DNA from: Tannerella sp.
Lineage (GTDB): Bacteria; Bacteroidota; Bacteroidia; Bacteroidales; Tannerellaceae
Direction of reading: 5' to 3'
Assembly (NCBI GenBank): GCA_031272655.1
Contig: JAISTJ010000032.1
Location: 1 to 14,481 of the forward strand
Length of the DNA: 14,481 nt
Shown: piece by piece, positions 1 through 7,425 of the stretch
Layout: each line of letters starts with the position of its first letter
Numbering within the stretch: position 1 is the first letter of the stretch
Made by a program: the position numbers and the translations under genes
Notes under the pieces: generated by a model
Database searches by the model: none
Told to the model about the DNA's origin: nothing
What the model saw: the letters and a program-made list of their open reading frames with translations, nothing else

Positions 1-332
1 GAAGCTACGAACCAGTCGTTGTTGTCATAGCAGAAAGCCCTCATGCTGATGGTGTAAGTTCCTGCAGGCAAGCCAACTATGGAGTCGTTGGCATAATGCG
101 TCCATCCCCAGTTAACAGTTCCGTCAACCTTAAACTGCAACGAACTAAGGTCAATCTTATTATTATTCACGCTTTCGCCTGAAACAGTTACTTTGAAACT
201 GCCATTAGAAGCGCACGTAGCATTAAGGGTCCTCAAACTGAGTTGCACCTTGTCGCACTCAGTCTGCGCCGCCAAATTGCCCGTCCACAAAGTTAATACA
301 ATAAGTATTAATGCTTTAAACGTTCTATTCAT
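1..332 (-). CDS. Secreted protein of unknown function (N-terminal part)
   Basis: Reading the minus strand from the ATG at 332 gives 110 open codons that run off the window edge, so the C-terminus is missing. The first 22 or so residues (MNRTFKALILIVLTLWTGNLAAQ) form a clear signal peptide: a basic N-terminus, a hydrophobic core and an AA-Q cleavage site. The mature part begins TECDKVQLSL and is rich in Thr, Ser, Asn and aromatic residues, with phrases such as GSFKVTVSG and LPAGTYTISMRAF that look like beta-sandwich strands of an extracellular protein. I do not recognise the family. A good Bacteroidetes-type promoter lies just upstream (383-413), so it is probably transcribed separately from nadB. 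A cell-surface or type IX-secreted protein is possible, but the sorting domain would lie outside the window. Confidence 0.8.
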   Translation of the reverse strand, partial: MNRTFKALILIVLTLWTGNLAAQTECDKVQLSLRTLNATCASNGSFKVTVSGESVNNNKIDLSSLQFKVDGTVNWGWTHYANDSIVGLPAGTYTISMRAFCYDNNDWFVA

Positions 333-382
333 AAATGCCCAAAAAGCTTTAATTAATTCCTAATTCCTACGATAATCCGCCG

Positions 383-413
383 CAAATATAGAAAGATTTT
401 TTAACGTAACAAA
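383..413 (-). promoter_or_regulatory. Bacteroidetes-type promoter of the secreted-protein gene
   Basis: On the minus strand a -7 box TATATTTG (383-390, consensus TAnnTTTG) lies 19 nt downstream of a -33 TTTG (410-413). This is the usual spacing of the Bacteroidetes housekeeping sigma factor. The start codon at 332 is about 50 nt downstream, leaving an A/T-rich leader without a strong Shine-Dalgarno site. Confidence 0.7.
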
Positions 414-453
414 ACAATTAAGTATTATTAACTCTTTGGGTGGGTATTTAAGT

Positions 454-2016
454 TTATTTAATGTAATCGAGTGTGTAATGAAGTCCGCGACTTTCTTTTC
501 GTTCAATAGCCTGACGCATAATGAGATAGCCAACATTTATCATATTGCGGAGTTCGCAAATATCGCGCGACGCAACCGACCGTTTAAAGAGACTTTCGGT
601 CTCTTCATACAGGATGTCAAGGCGATCCCATGCGCGTTTGAGGCGCAAATCACTACGTACAATGCCAACATAAGTGGACATGATTTGGCCTACTTCCTTG
701 ACACTCTGGGTGATAAGAACTAATTCTTCCGGCAGGCTCGTACCTTCATCATTCCATGCCGGTATATCTTCCTGATAATCAATGCTTTCCAAAAGCTTTA
801 CCGAATGTTGGGCGGCTGCATCGGCATAAACAACTGCTTCTATTAACGAGTTGGAAGCCAAGCGGTTACCACCGTGCAGTCCTGTACAAGAACATTCTCC
901 TACGGCATAAAGACGATGAATGGACGAGCGGGCGTCGAGGTCAACCTTGATACCGCCACAGAGATAGTGCGCGGCGGGAGCGACGGGGATATAGTCTTTC
1001 GTAATATCAATGCCAAGGCTGAGGCATTTTTCATAAATTGTGGGGAAATGTTCGCGCGTCAGGGCGGCGTCTTTATGCGTAACATCAAGATAGACATGGT
1101 CTTCGCCGCGGTTTTTCATCTCGTTGTCAATGGCGCGGGCGACGATGTCGCGCGGCGCAAGCGACAGGCGCGGGTCGTATTTCTGCATAAATTCCTGACC
1201 GTCCATTGTCCGCAGCACGCCGCCATAGCCGCGCATCGCCTCCGTGATGAGGAACGACGGGCGGTCGCCCGGATGAAACAGCGCAGTAGGGTGAAACTGG
1301 ACAAATTCCATATCCTTGACAGTCCCTTTGGCGCGGTAAACCATCGCAATGCCGTCGCCGGTAGCCACAAGAGGGTTCGTAGTTGTCTGATACACAGCGC
1401 CTATGCCGCCAGTCGCCATCAGCGTAATTTTTGACAGGAAAGTGTCAATCTTCCCCGTTTTCATATCCATGATATAAGCGCCAAAGCACTCTATATCAGG
1501 TGTTTGGCGTGTAACGGTAACGCCAAGGTGATGTTGTGTGAGAATTTCTATTGCAAAATGGTTTTCAAAGACGGTGATGTTTGGGTGCCGCTTAACGCCT
1601 TCGATAAGGCTGTCCTGTATCTCCGCGCCGGTATTGTCTTTGTGGTGCAGGATGCGAAATTCGGAATGTCCGCCCTCGCGGTGGAGGTCGAAATTGCCTT
1701 TCTCGTCCTTATCAAAATCCACTCCCCAGTTGATCAATTCCTTGATTTGCGCCGGCGCATTGCGTACAACCTTCTCCACAGCGGCGCGGTCGCTCAGGTT
1801 GTCGCCCGCAATCATCGTATCTTCAATATGTTTCTCGAAGTTATCAACAATGAGGTTTGTAACCGACGCCACACCTCCCTGCGCAAAAAACGTGTTCGCC
1901 TCTTCCAATTCGGTTTTGCAGATTAGCGCCACTTTGCCCTTGTGAGCCACTTTCAGCGCAAAACTCATCCCCGCAATCCCCGATCCTATCACTAAAAAAT
2001 CATATCTTTGTGTCAT
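454..2016 (-). CDS. nadB: L-aspartate oxidase
   Basis: Flavoenzyme that oxidises L-aspartate to iminoaspartate, the first step of de novo NAD synthesis; electrons go to O2 (giving H2O2) or to fumarate. The 520 residues match the family's usual length. Visible are the N-terminal dinucleotide-binding GSGIAG (11-16), the FAQGG segment (44-48), HREGGHS (112-118), FHPTA (241-245), APRD (287-290), AAHYLCGG (348-355) and the C-terminal FAD motif GLHGGNRLASNSLIE (379-393). By alignment to E. coli NadB the active-site residues E121, H244, R290 and H351 correspond to E114, H242, R289 and H350, all present. TGLHGGNR favours NadB over succinate dehydrogenase or fumarate reductase flavoproteins. It is the last gene of an operon after rubrerythrin and an EamA transporter, and overlaps the transporter gene by 17 bp. 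nadA and nadC, often neighbours, are not in the window. Confidence 0.95.
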   Translation of the reverse strand: MTQRYDFLVIGSGIAGMSFALKVAHKGKVALICKTELEEANTFFAQGGVASVTNLIVDNFEKHIEDTMIAGDNLSDRAAVEKVVRNAPAQIKELINWGVDFDKDEKGNFDLHREGGHSEFRILHHKDNTGAEIQDSLIEGVKRHPNITVFENHFAIEILTQHHLGVTVTRQTPDIECFGAYIMDMKTGKIDTFLSKITLMATGGIGAVYQTTTNPLVATGDGIAMVYRAKGTVKDMEFVQFHPTALFHPGDRPSFLITEAMRGYGGVLRTMDGQEFMQKYDPRLSLAPRDIVARAIDNEMKNRGEDHVYLDVTHKDAALTREHFPTIYEKCLSLGIDITKDYIPVAPAAHYLCGGIKVDLDARSSIHRLYAVGECSCTGLHGGNRLASNSLIEAVVYADAAAQHSVKLLESIDYQEDIPAWNDEGTSLPEELVLITQSVKEVGQIMSTYVGIVRSDLRLKRAWDRLDILYEETESLFKRSVASRDICELRNMINVGYLIMRQAIERKESRGLHYTLDYIK

Positions 2017-2893
2017 AATCAGTATTTTTAATTTCCTTTCTTGCTATAGCTAACCCGCACAAAATCAGCGCAGTACCGCATATTACATATATAGTTACCT
2101 GTTCCTGCAGGACGATATGCGCCGTGAGGATTGTTATCAACGGGGTGAAATAGACATAGTTATTTGTCTTGTTAACACCGAGTTGCCTCAGCGAAAGCGT
2201 CCACAGGAAATAGCAAATTGACGACGCGATAATTCCCAAAAAAGCAAGATTTAAGAACACCACCGGCTTGCACAATGTTTCCATCGAGACTTCATACGGC
2301 TCGACATAAATTATGTAAGGCATGAGCGTTAAGATGCTGTAAAAGAATATCTTACGTGTAACAAACAGTGTGTTGTAACTGCCCTTAAGTAAACGTACTA
2401 AAACGCAATATAACGCCCAGCTGCAAATGGAGAGGAAGGCGAGCGCATCGCCTAACGGGCTGATATGCAGCGTAAAATTGCCGTTCAGCACCACCAAAGC
2501 AGCCCCCGCAACAGATACCGCCGAACCGATATAAAACCATTTGCTTAGCGGTTTATCCATGTATATCAGATAGATAAGAAAAGCCGCCATCAGCGGGATA
2601 AGTGCGCAAATCAGCGAAACGTTTGTTGCTGTGGTATATATGAGTGCTGTGTTCTCAAAAATGAAGTACAGCGAGCCGCTTGTTATACCCAGCCCTAAGA
2701 AAACCAACTCTTCGGAAATTGAAAACTCCCGTTGCCATTTGGGATATAACATCCACATTACGAAATATGCCGTAATGAAGCGTATAAGCATGATTTCAAC
2801 GGGCGAAAGTCCCTCATTTAGAAGGACTTTCGTCGAAACCATTGTTGTACCCCATACAATAACGGTGAAAATTGCCGCGAGATGATAACGCAT
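2000..2893 (-). CDS. EamA-type (drug/metabolite superfamily) transporter
   Basis: An inner-membrane protein of 297 residues, the usual size for two tandem EamA repeats with ten transmembrane helices. The start reads MRYHLAAIFTVIVWGTTMVSTKVLL, a typical first EamA helix. Each repeat ends with the expected paired helices (GSAVSVAGAALVVLNG in the first half, VICGTALILCGLAIA in the second), and the FTPLITILTAHIVLQEQ segment is characteristic. Substrate is unknown; relatives move amino acids, nucleosides or other small metabolites. The upstream rubrerythrin TGA overlaps this ATG as TGATG (2891-2895), implying translational coupling. A TTG three bases further upstream (2896) is in frame, but I prefer the ATG. 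The 3' end overlaps nadB by 17 bp. The position between a peroxide reductase gene and an NAD-synthesis gene does not identify the substrate. Confidence 0.85.
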   Translation of the reverse strand: MRYHLAAIFTVIVWGTTMVSTKVLLNEGLSPVEIMLIRFITAYFVMWMLYPKWQREFSISEELVFLGLGITSGSLYFIFENTALIYTTATNVSLICALIPLMAAFLIYLIYMDKPLSKWFYIGSAVSVAGAALVVLNGNFTLHISPLGDALAFLSICSWALYCVLVRLLKGSYNTLFVTRKIFFYSILTLMPYIIYVEPYEVSMETLCKPVVFLNLAFLGIIASSICYFLWTLSLRQLGVNKTNNYVYFTPLITILTAHIVLQEQVTIYVICGTALILCGLAIARKEIKNTDYDTKI

Positions 2894-3435
2894 CAATAAT
2901 TGACCGCTCTGATCTGGAAATATGCTTTAGGATGAGCGCAAACGGGACATTTTTCGGGCGCTTTTTTGCCGATAAGGATGTGCCCGCAGTTGGAACACTG
3001 CCAAATCTGGTCGTTGTCGCGCGAAAAGACTATCCCGTCTTTTACGTTGGCAAGAAGTTTGCGGTAGCGCTCCTCATGTTCGCTTTCAATCTTTGCGACG
3101 CCGTCAAAAAGGAAGGCAATTTGCGTAAATCCCTCTTCTTTAGCGGTTTTAGACATCTCAGCATACATCTCCGTCCACTCGTAATGCTCGCCGTTGGCAG
3201 CATCAAGCAGGTTGTCGGGTGTAGCCGGTATATCGTTGTCGTGCAATAATTTAAACCATAACTTGGCATGCTCCTTCTCGTTTTTTGCTGTCTCCTCGAA
3301 GATGCTTGCAATCTGTTCATACCCGTCTTTTTTTGCCTTGGATGCGTAATACTGGTATTTAGTATGCGCCTGAGCTTCCCCGGCAAATGCAATCTTTAAA
3401 TTCGCTTCTGTTTTCGATCCTTTTAATTCACTCAT
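2893..3435 (-). CDS. rbr: Rubrerythrin
   Basis: Cytoplasmic non-haem iron protein that reduces hydrogen peroxide to water with electrons from NAD(P)H by way of rubredoxin-like partners; a main oxidative-stress defence in anaerobes. The 180 residues hold a ferritin-like four-helix diiron domain (1-135) and a C-terminal rubredoxin domain (143-180). The diiron ligands expected for classical rubrerythrin are visible: E20, E53 with H56, E83 with E86, and E117 with H120. The Fe(SCys)4 site is C147/C150 and C163/C166, in the pattern CSNCG...CPVCAHP. No residue is missing, so it should be active. It is the first gene of the operon with the EamA transporter and nadB and has its own promoter (3477-3506). 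NadB is a known source of H2O2, so co-transcription makes functional sense, although that is inference. Confidence 0.95.
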   Translation of the reverse strand: MSELKGSKTEANLKIAFAGEAQAHTKYQYYASKAKKDGYEQIASIFEETAKNEKEHAKLWFKLLHDNDIPATPDNLLDAANGEHYEWTEMYAEMSKTAKEEGFTQIAFLFDGVAKIESEHEERYRKLLANVKDGIVFSRDNDQIWQCSNCGHILIGKKAPEKCPVCAHPKAYFQIRAVNY

Positions 3436-3476
3436 AACATTTTAAATTTTAGCTGTTAATATTAATTTTTCGGGTA

Positions 3477-3506
3477 CAAAGTTAGTGATAAATTTTGTAT
3501 ATACAA
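3477..3506 (-). promoter_or_regulatory. Promoter of the rubrerythrin-EamA-nadB operon
   Basis: On the minus strand a -7 box TAACTTTG (3477-3484) is preceded by TTG (3504-3506) at exactly 19 nt, the Bacteroidetes sigma consensus layout. Transcription would start near 3470 and leave a leader of about 35 nt before the rubrerythrin ATG at 3435. I saw no clear operator palindrome around it. Confidence 0.75.
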
Positions 3507-3548
3507 CAGGTTTGTAAATTTTTTTGATTTTTTATGCGAAAAAAATAT

Positions 3549-3575
3549 TTGGAATTATTCTTTTTCATAACTTTG
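3549..3575 (+). promoter_or_regulatory. Promoter of the DUF4861-PL8 unit
   Basis: TAACTTTG (3568-3575) matches the -7 consensus perfectly; the nearest TTG (3549-3551) gives a short spacer of 16 nt, so the -33 half is weak. Transcription would begin at about 3580-3583, on top of the first possible ATG (3580). This argues that translation uses the second in-frame ATG at 3604. Confidence 0.55.
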
Positions 3576-3579
3576 CGGC

Positions 3580-4986
3580 ATGAAACAAAAAAAATCAATA
3601 TTTATGAAATGTAAATTACTTATTGTCAGTGTGATAGCTTCGTTTGCGGGAGTGGCAGGCGTTGCTGCGGGAGGGGATGAATGGTATTCGCAGGGGGATT
3701 TTGCACCTCAGGCGCGGATTGTTTATAAGATTACAAATCCGCTAAACCGCTCTGTAACAGATGCTTCGGTGATTATAAAGAGGGATAATTTCCCGCTGCC
3801 CGACCTTCACGAGATGGTTATCACGATTGTTGATCCTGACGGCGAACCGCGTCCCGAGCCGTCGGATTCGGTGCTTAACGTGCAGGGCGGGCATCAATTG
3901 AGAGCTGAAAAGAACGGGCGGATGCTGTTTCATCAACTTGACGACCTTGACAAAGACGGCATCTGGGACGAGCTTTTTTTTCAAACCGACCTGAAAGCGG
4001 GCGAAACGAAAACCATCTATATCTATCTCGGCGAGAATATCCGCGGATGGAACAAACATCACACCCATGCCAATATCGGCAGCTATTGCCGCCATATAAT
4101 GCCGTTTTGGGAGACGGAAGAGGTGGGGTGGAAAATCTGGTTTGCCAACAGTTGCGACGCTTACGGCAAGCGGAAACCGATGCTTGTAGCGCCTGTACTT
4201 TATACGCAAAACGTTGATGGATACGGAGTTGCTAATATTAACTATGATTATGGCTCTGATATTCAGGAGGTTGCTCCTTCTTTCGGCGCTTCGGCTATAT
4301 GCCTTTTTGAGTTTCCCGACAAGCCTTCGACCGTTTCGATGCCCCGAAAGACGCCCGTAAAGGCTCAACTTGCGCCCGAATCGCTCTGGAACGCGGGGCA
4401 GATCTCCGATACGCGATACGCTTACGACGTGGTTGTGAACGGCCCGATTCGTTCCATGGTGAAAATCAAGGCGATGAACTGGGATTCGGGCAACGGGTAT
4501 TATGAATACGAGCAGTTTTATACAGCTTATGCGCACCATAATTATTGTATCTCGGATGTGTATTTCACTGTCTTTCAGCCCCGTAAAGCTGATGTCTTAG
4601 CGGGATGCGGGATGAGGAAGAAGCCACAGGAGGATAACTTTGTCCAAAAAGGCGGAATAATCATTTCGTCAGGGGCGGAAGAGGTGCGCGACCCCGAAAA
4701 AATTGACAAACGGGAAAATATTGTCGTTGATTTCATCGGCGGGGCTATTATTGTGCCTGATTGCTACAAGCCGCAGTACAGGTATGTTCCTGATTATGAG
4801 GGTAATCATGTGTTTTGTGTTACTCCCGACGCCAACCGCCATTACAGGTATATGGTATGTACGGCTTGGAGCGAGGGGACGAAACTTACTGATAAAGAGG
4901 CGTTTGGGAAGTATGTTTTTGAGATGGCGGAGGAGTTGAATCAGCCTGTTACGGCTCAGTTTGTTGAGGTCGAGATTAAGAAGTAG
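3580..4986 (+). CDS. DUF4861 family secreted protein (glycan-utilisation associated)
   Basis: The protein has 468 residues from the ATG at 3580, or 460 from the ATG at 3604. I favour 3604: the -7 box ends only 5 nt before 3580, and starting at MKCKLLIVSVIASFAGVAGVAAGG gives a standard signal peptide with probable cleavage after VAA. The mature part is rich in aromatic and beta-strand sequence and fits the DUF4861 family (my recognition from memory), a secreted family of Bacteroidetes often encoded with polysaccharide lyases or unsaturated-uronide hydrolases; its biochemical activity is not known to me. Notable segments: the acidic DLDKDGIWDELFFQTDL, a possible metal-binding loop, and the His-rich WNKHHTHANIGSYCRHIMPFW. 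The stop is 3 nt before the PL8 ATG, so the two are co-transcribed and probably act on the same glycan outside the cytoplasm. Confidence 0.8.
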   Translation: MKQKKSIFMKCKLLIVSVIASFAGVAGVAAGGDEWYSQGDFAPQARIVYKITNPLNRSVTDASVIIKRDNFPLPDLHEMVITIVDPDGEPRPEPSDSVLNVQGGHQLRAEKNGRMLFHQLDDLDKDGIWDELFFQTDLKAGETKTIYIYLGENIRGWNKHHTHANIGSYCRHIMPFWETEEVGWKIWFANSCDAYGKRKPMLVAPVLYTQNVDGYGVANINYDYGSDIQEVAPSFGASAICLFEFPDKPSTVSMPRKTPVKAQLAPESLWNAGQISDTRYAYDVVVNGPIRSMVKIKAMNWDSGNGYYEYEQFYTAYAHHNYCISDVYFTVFQPRKADVLAGCGMRKKPQEDNFVQKGGIIISSGAEEVRDPEKIDKRENIVVDFIGGAIIVPDCYKPQYRYVPDYEGNHVFCVTPDANRHYRYMVCTAWSEGTKLTDKEAFGKYVFEMAEELNQPVTAQFVEVEIKK

Positions 4987-4989
4987 GAG

Positions 4990-7425
4990 ATGAAGGGGCT
5001 TTTGTTTGTTTTATTTTTTCTGGATTGCTTCGTTCCTCGCAATGACGGGGTACATGATGGTCTGGATTGCTTCGTTCCTCGCAATGACGGGGTGGTTGAT
5101 GGTCTGGATTGCTTCGTTCCTCGCAATGACGGGGTGGTTGATTTCGACAGCTTGCGGCTGCAATACTTTTCCCAAATAACAGGTGGTGACGCCGACTTGA
5201 AAGACCCGATCGTTATAAAACGCCAACAGGCTACAGATGAGGCGGTTGCGGATTTTTACACCAAAATGAACAGGGCGTCAAAACGCGAATATCTATGGAA
5301 TGATGTGGCATGTCAGGACGGTCATATTTCCCCTTTCCGCCCGCTGTCGGTAACAACGCCGTTGAGCCGCCTGTCGTCGCTAGCCGTCGTTTATGCCACC
5401 AAAGGCTCGGTTTATTACCATGATCCGCAGGTTAAAAAAGATGTTTTGGAAGGTCTGGGATGGATGTATTCACACAAATGGAGCCCCAAATATCCCGCTT
5501 ACGGCAACTGGTGGGACTGGGTTGTAGGTATGCCGCTGTCGGTTGAAAACATACTTGTGGCGATGTACGACGATTTCACGCCCGAAGACAGGGCGAAATA
5601 TATCCAAACGCTTGATTATTACACTCCTGACGTTAACTACGAAGGCGCTTCCACGGGCGCCAACAAGGTATGGCAATGCTTTTCGATGGCTTTAAGGGGC
5701 GTTTTGGCGCATGATGAGAGCAAAATCCGGATGGGCGTGGAGGGGTTGAAGACGGAATTGAAAACGGTTAACCGACATGACGGTTTCTATGAAGACGGCT
5801 CTTTTGTGCAACATCAATGGCATCCATATACGGGCGGTTACGGTGCGTCGTTCCTTAATGAGATGGCGCGGATGATGATTCTGTTTGGTAAGTACGGGGA
5901 GCCTGTTTCAATGCTGTCAAAATGGATTGAAACCGCCTATTTTCCGTTGATATTCAATGGCGCGATGATGGATATGGTGCGCGGCAGGGAAATAGCCCGC
6001 GAAACTGTGAGCGACCATGCGACGGGGCACAGCATCCTGCTGAACGCTTATAACATCCTGAAAAACGCCGACGAAGGGACGCGAAACCGCTTGTTGCCAC
6101 GCATCAAATATGAGTTTACGAACGACACGGCGCGTGATTTCCTGTCCCAAAGTTGCCCTACATGGCAGTTGACGGAGATGCGCGAGTTCCTGCATGGCGA
6201 CAGGGTGGAAGCGCAGCCGCCTGCGCCTTATCACAAGCAGTTTTCGGCGATGGACAGGATTGTTCACCGAGGTAATGGCTTCGCGCTCGGATTGGCGATG
6301 TCGTCAAACAGAATTGAAAACTACGAGACGCTCGACCGCGAGAATATGAAGTCATGGCATACGGGCGACGGGGTTACGTATCTTTATACGGCCGACCAAA
6401 AGCTCTTCTCGGACCAATTTTGGTCAACCGTTGATTACTACCGACTTCCGGGTATAACCGTTGACGCCGAACAGCAACACGAAGCCAAATCGCTCGTTTT
6501 CGGCAAGGGGCTGCTCTATCCCGACGGCTACAAAAGTCCCTCCAAATGGGTTGGCGGCGCGTCCCTTGAAGGCAAATACGGCATCGCGGGGATGTGGTTC
6601 AGGGATGAGAAAAGTTCGCTTCAGGCCTGCAAATCATGGTTTGTGGTTGATAATGAGATACTTGCACTCGGCACGGGCATCAGCAGCAGCGACGACCGAA
6701 CGATAGAAACAATCATAGACAACCGCAAGATAAACGGCATGGCGACAATAACGCTCGACGGAAGCCCTATCCTCGAAAGCAACGGTGAAACAAATGTCAA
6801 AACCGCTTTGTGGGCGCATTTTGACGCAGGTTTGGGCGATACTAAGGCGGATGTGGGATATTATTTTCCCGAAACCGCTGATATTCACTTGAAAAGGGAA
6901 ACCCGAAGCGGTTCATGGAGCGAGTTCAATTTTTACGGCAGCCCCATCGTTCATACGCGTAACTACTTCAACCTGTGGATCTCGCACGGCAAGAACCCTT
7001 CGGCTGCGACGTACGCATATATCCTTTTGCCATGCAAATCAGCAGCCGAGACAAAAACTTACGCCGCTTCGCCGAATATGAAAATATTACTCAATGCGCC
7101 TGATGTTCAGGTAGTTAAAGCAGAGCGCGAGCGCATAACCGCATGGAATTTCTGGGAAGCGTCTGTTGAAGCTGTTTACGGATTAAGCGCTGATGCGCCT
7201 TGTTCGGTGATTATCAAAGAATTAGATAATGAATTACTGCTCGGAGTATCCGACCCGACGCAGGAAAACGACACACTGACAATAACTCTTTATCAACCTG
7301 TATCAGAGGCAGTTACAGAAAATACAACCGCCGAAGTGCACTTGTCGGACGCCTCTATAACCCTGAAAATCAACGTAAAAGGCGCCCTCGGCGCTACAAA
7401 AGTGATAAAGCTACGGAAACGCTAA
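4990..7425 (+). CDS. Polysaccharide lyase family 8 (hyaluronate/chondroitin/xanthan lyase type) with repeat-derived N-terminus
   Basis: Lyase of 811 residues that should cleave uronic-acid glycans by beta-elimination. The alpha/alpha-toroid domain spans about 55-410: NWWDW (173-177), TGANKVW (222-228), then GSFVQHQWHPYTGGYG (270-285). The catalytic Asn, His and Tyr would be N225, H275 and Y284; spacings of 50 and 9 equal those of pneumococcal hyaluronate lyase (N349, H399, Y408). RGRE (331-334) follows. The beta-sandwich part begins near 420 and contains SWHTGDGVTYLY (455-466). The substrate cannot be told. The odd part is the N-terminus: MKGLLFVLFF starts like a signal peptide but then enters three 14-residue repeats containing DCFVPRNDG, encoded by dispersed DNA repeats (5019-5144). 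Normal mature sequence resumes at FDSLRLQYF (52). No Ala-x-Ala site or good lipobox is seen, so export may be impaired. The stop overlaps the opposing transporter gene. Confidence 0.9.
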   Translation: MKGLLFVLFFLDCFVPRNDGVHDGLDCFVPRNDGVVDGLDCFVPRNDGVVDFDSLRLQYFSQITGGDADLKDPIVIKRQQATDEAVADFYTKMNRASKREYLWNDVACQDGHISPFRPLSVTTPLSRLSSLAVVYATKGSVYYHDPQVKKDVLEGLGWMYSHKWSPKYPAYGNWWDWVVGMPLSVENILVAMYDDFTPEDRAKYIQTLDYYTPDVNYEGASTGANKVWQCFSMALRGVLAHDESKIRMGVEGLKTELKTVNRHDGFYEDGSFVQHQWHPYTGGYGASFLNEMARMMILFGKYGEPVSMLSKWIETAYFPLIFNGAMMDMVRGREIARETVSDHATGHSILLNAYNILKNADEGTRNRLLPRIKYEFTNDTARDFLSQSCPTWQLTEMREFLHGDRVEAQPPAPYHKQFSAMDRIVHRGNGFALGLAMSSNRIENYETLDRENMKSWHTGDGVTYLYTADQKLFSDQFWSTVDYYRLPGITVDAEQQHEAKSLVFGKGLLYPDGYKSPSKWVGGASLEGKYGIAGMWFRDEKSSLQACKSWFVVDNEILALGTGISSSDDRTIETIIDNRKINGMATITLDGSPILESNGETNVKTALWAHFDAGLGDTKADVGYYFPETADIHLKRETRSGSWSEFNFYGSPIVHTRNYFNLWISHGKNPSAATYAYILLPCKSAAETKTYAASPNMKILLNAPDVQVVKAERERITAWNFWEASVEAVYGLSADAPCSVIIKELDNELLLGVSDPTQENDTLTITLYQPVSEAVTENTTAEVHLSDASITLKINVKGALGATKVIKLRKR
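5019..5144 (+). repeat. Three tandem 42-bp units of the dispersed repeat, inside the PL8 gene
   Basis: Units begin at 5019, 5061 and 5103. Each carries the core ATTGCTTCGTTCCTCGCAAT followed by GACGGGGT; the last 9-10 bases differ in unit 1 (tacatgatgg) from unit 2 (ggttgatgg). The array length of 126 bp is a multiple of three, so the reading frame is kept. Removing it joins codons ...LFVLFF to DSLRLQ, leaving too short a signal peptide, so the repeats probably replaced some original sequence rather than simply being added. Confidence 0.95.

Noticed and set aside
436-723. Plus-strand open frame over the nadB 3' end
   Set aside because: Antisense to conserved NadB C-terminal sequence; no homology recognised and no promoter.
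3742-4539. Minus-strand open frame of 265 codons opposite the DUF4861 gene
   Set aside because: The real gene has a promoter, a signal peptide and a family match; the antisense product looks random and rich in Arg, His and Ile.
5024-5032. Lipoprotein signal at the Cys of FFLDC in PL8
   Set aside because: Asp just before the Cys does not fit a lipobox, and the Cys is repeat-encoded.
5019-5144. Possible CRISPR array from the 42-bp periodic repeats
   Set aside because: Units are directly joined with no unique spacers, are part of an open reading frame, and match single copies elsewhere in the window.
5011-5226. Minus-strand peptide with repeated VIARNEAIQ
   Set aside because: It is the reverse reading of the dispersed repeat; such peptides are common false gene calls.
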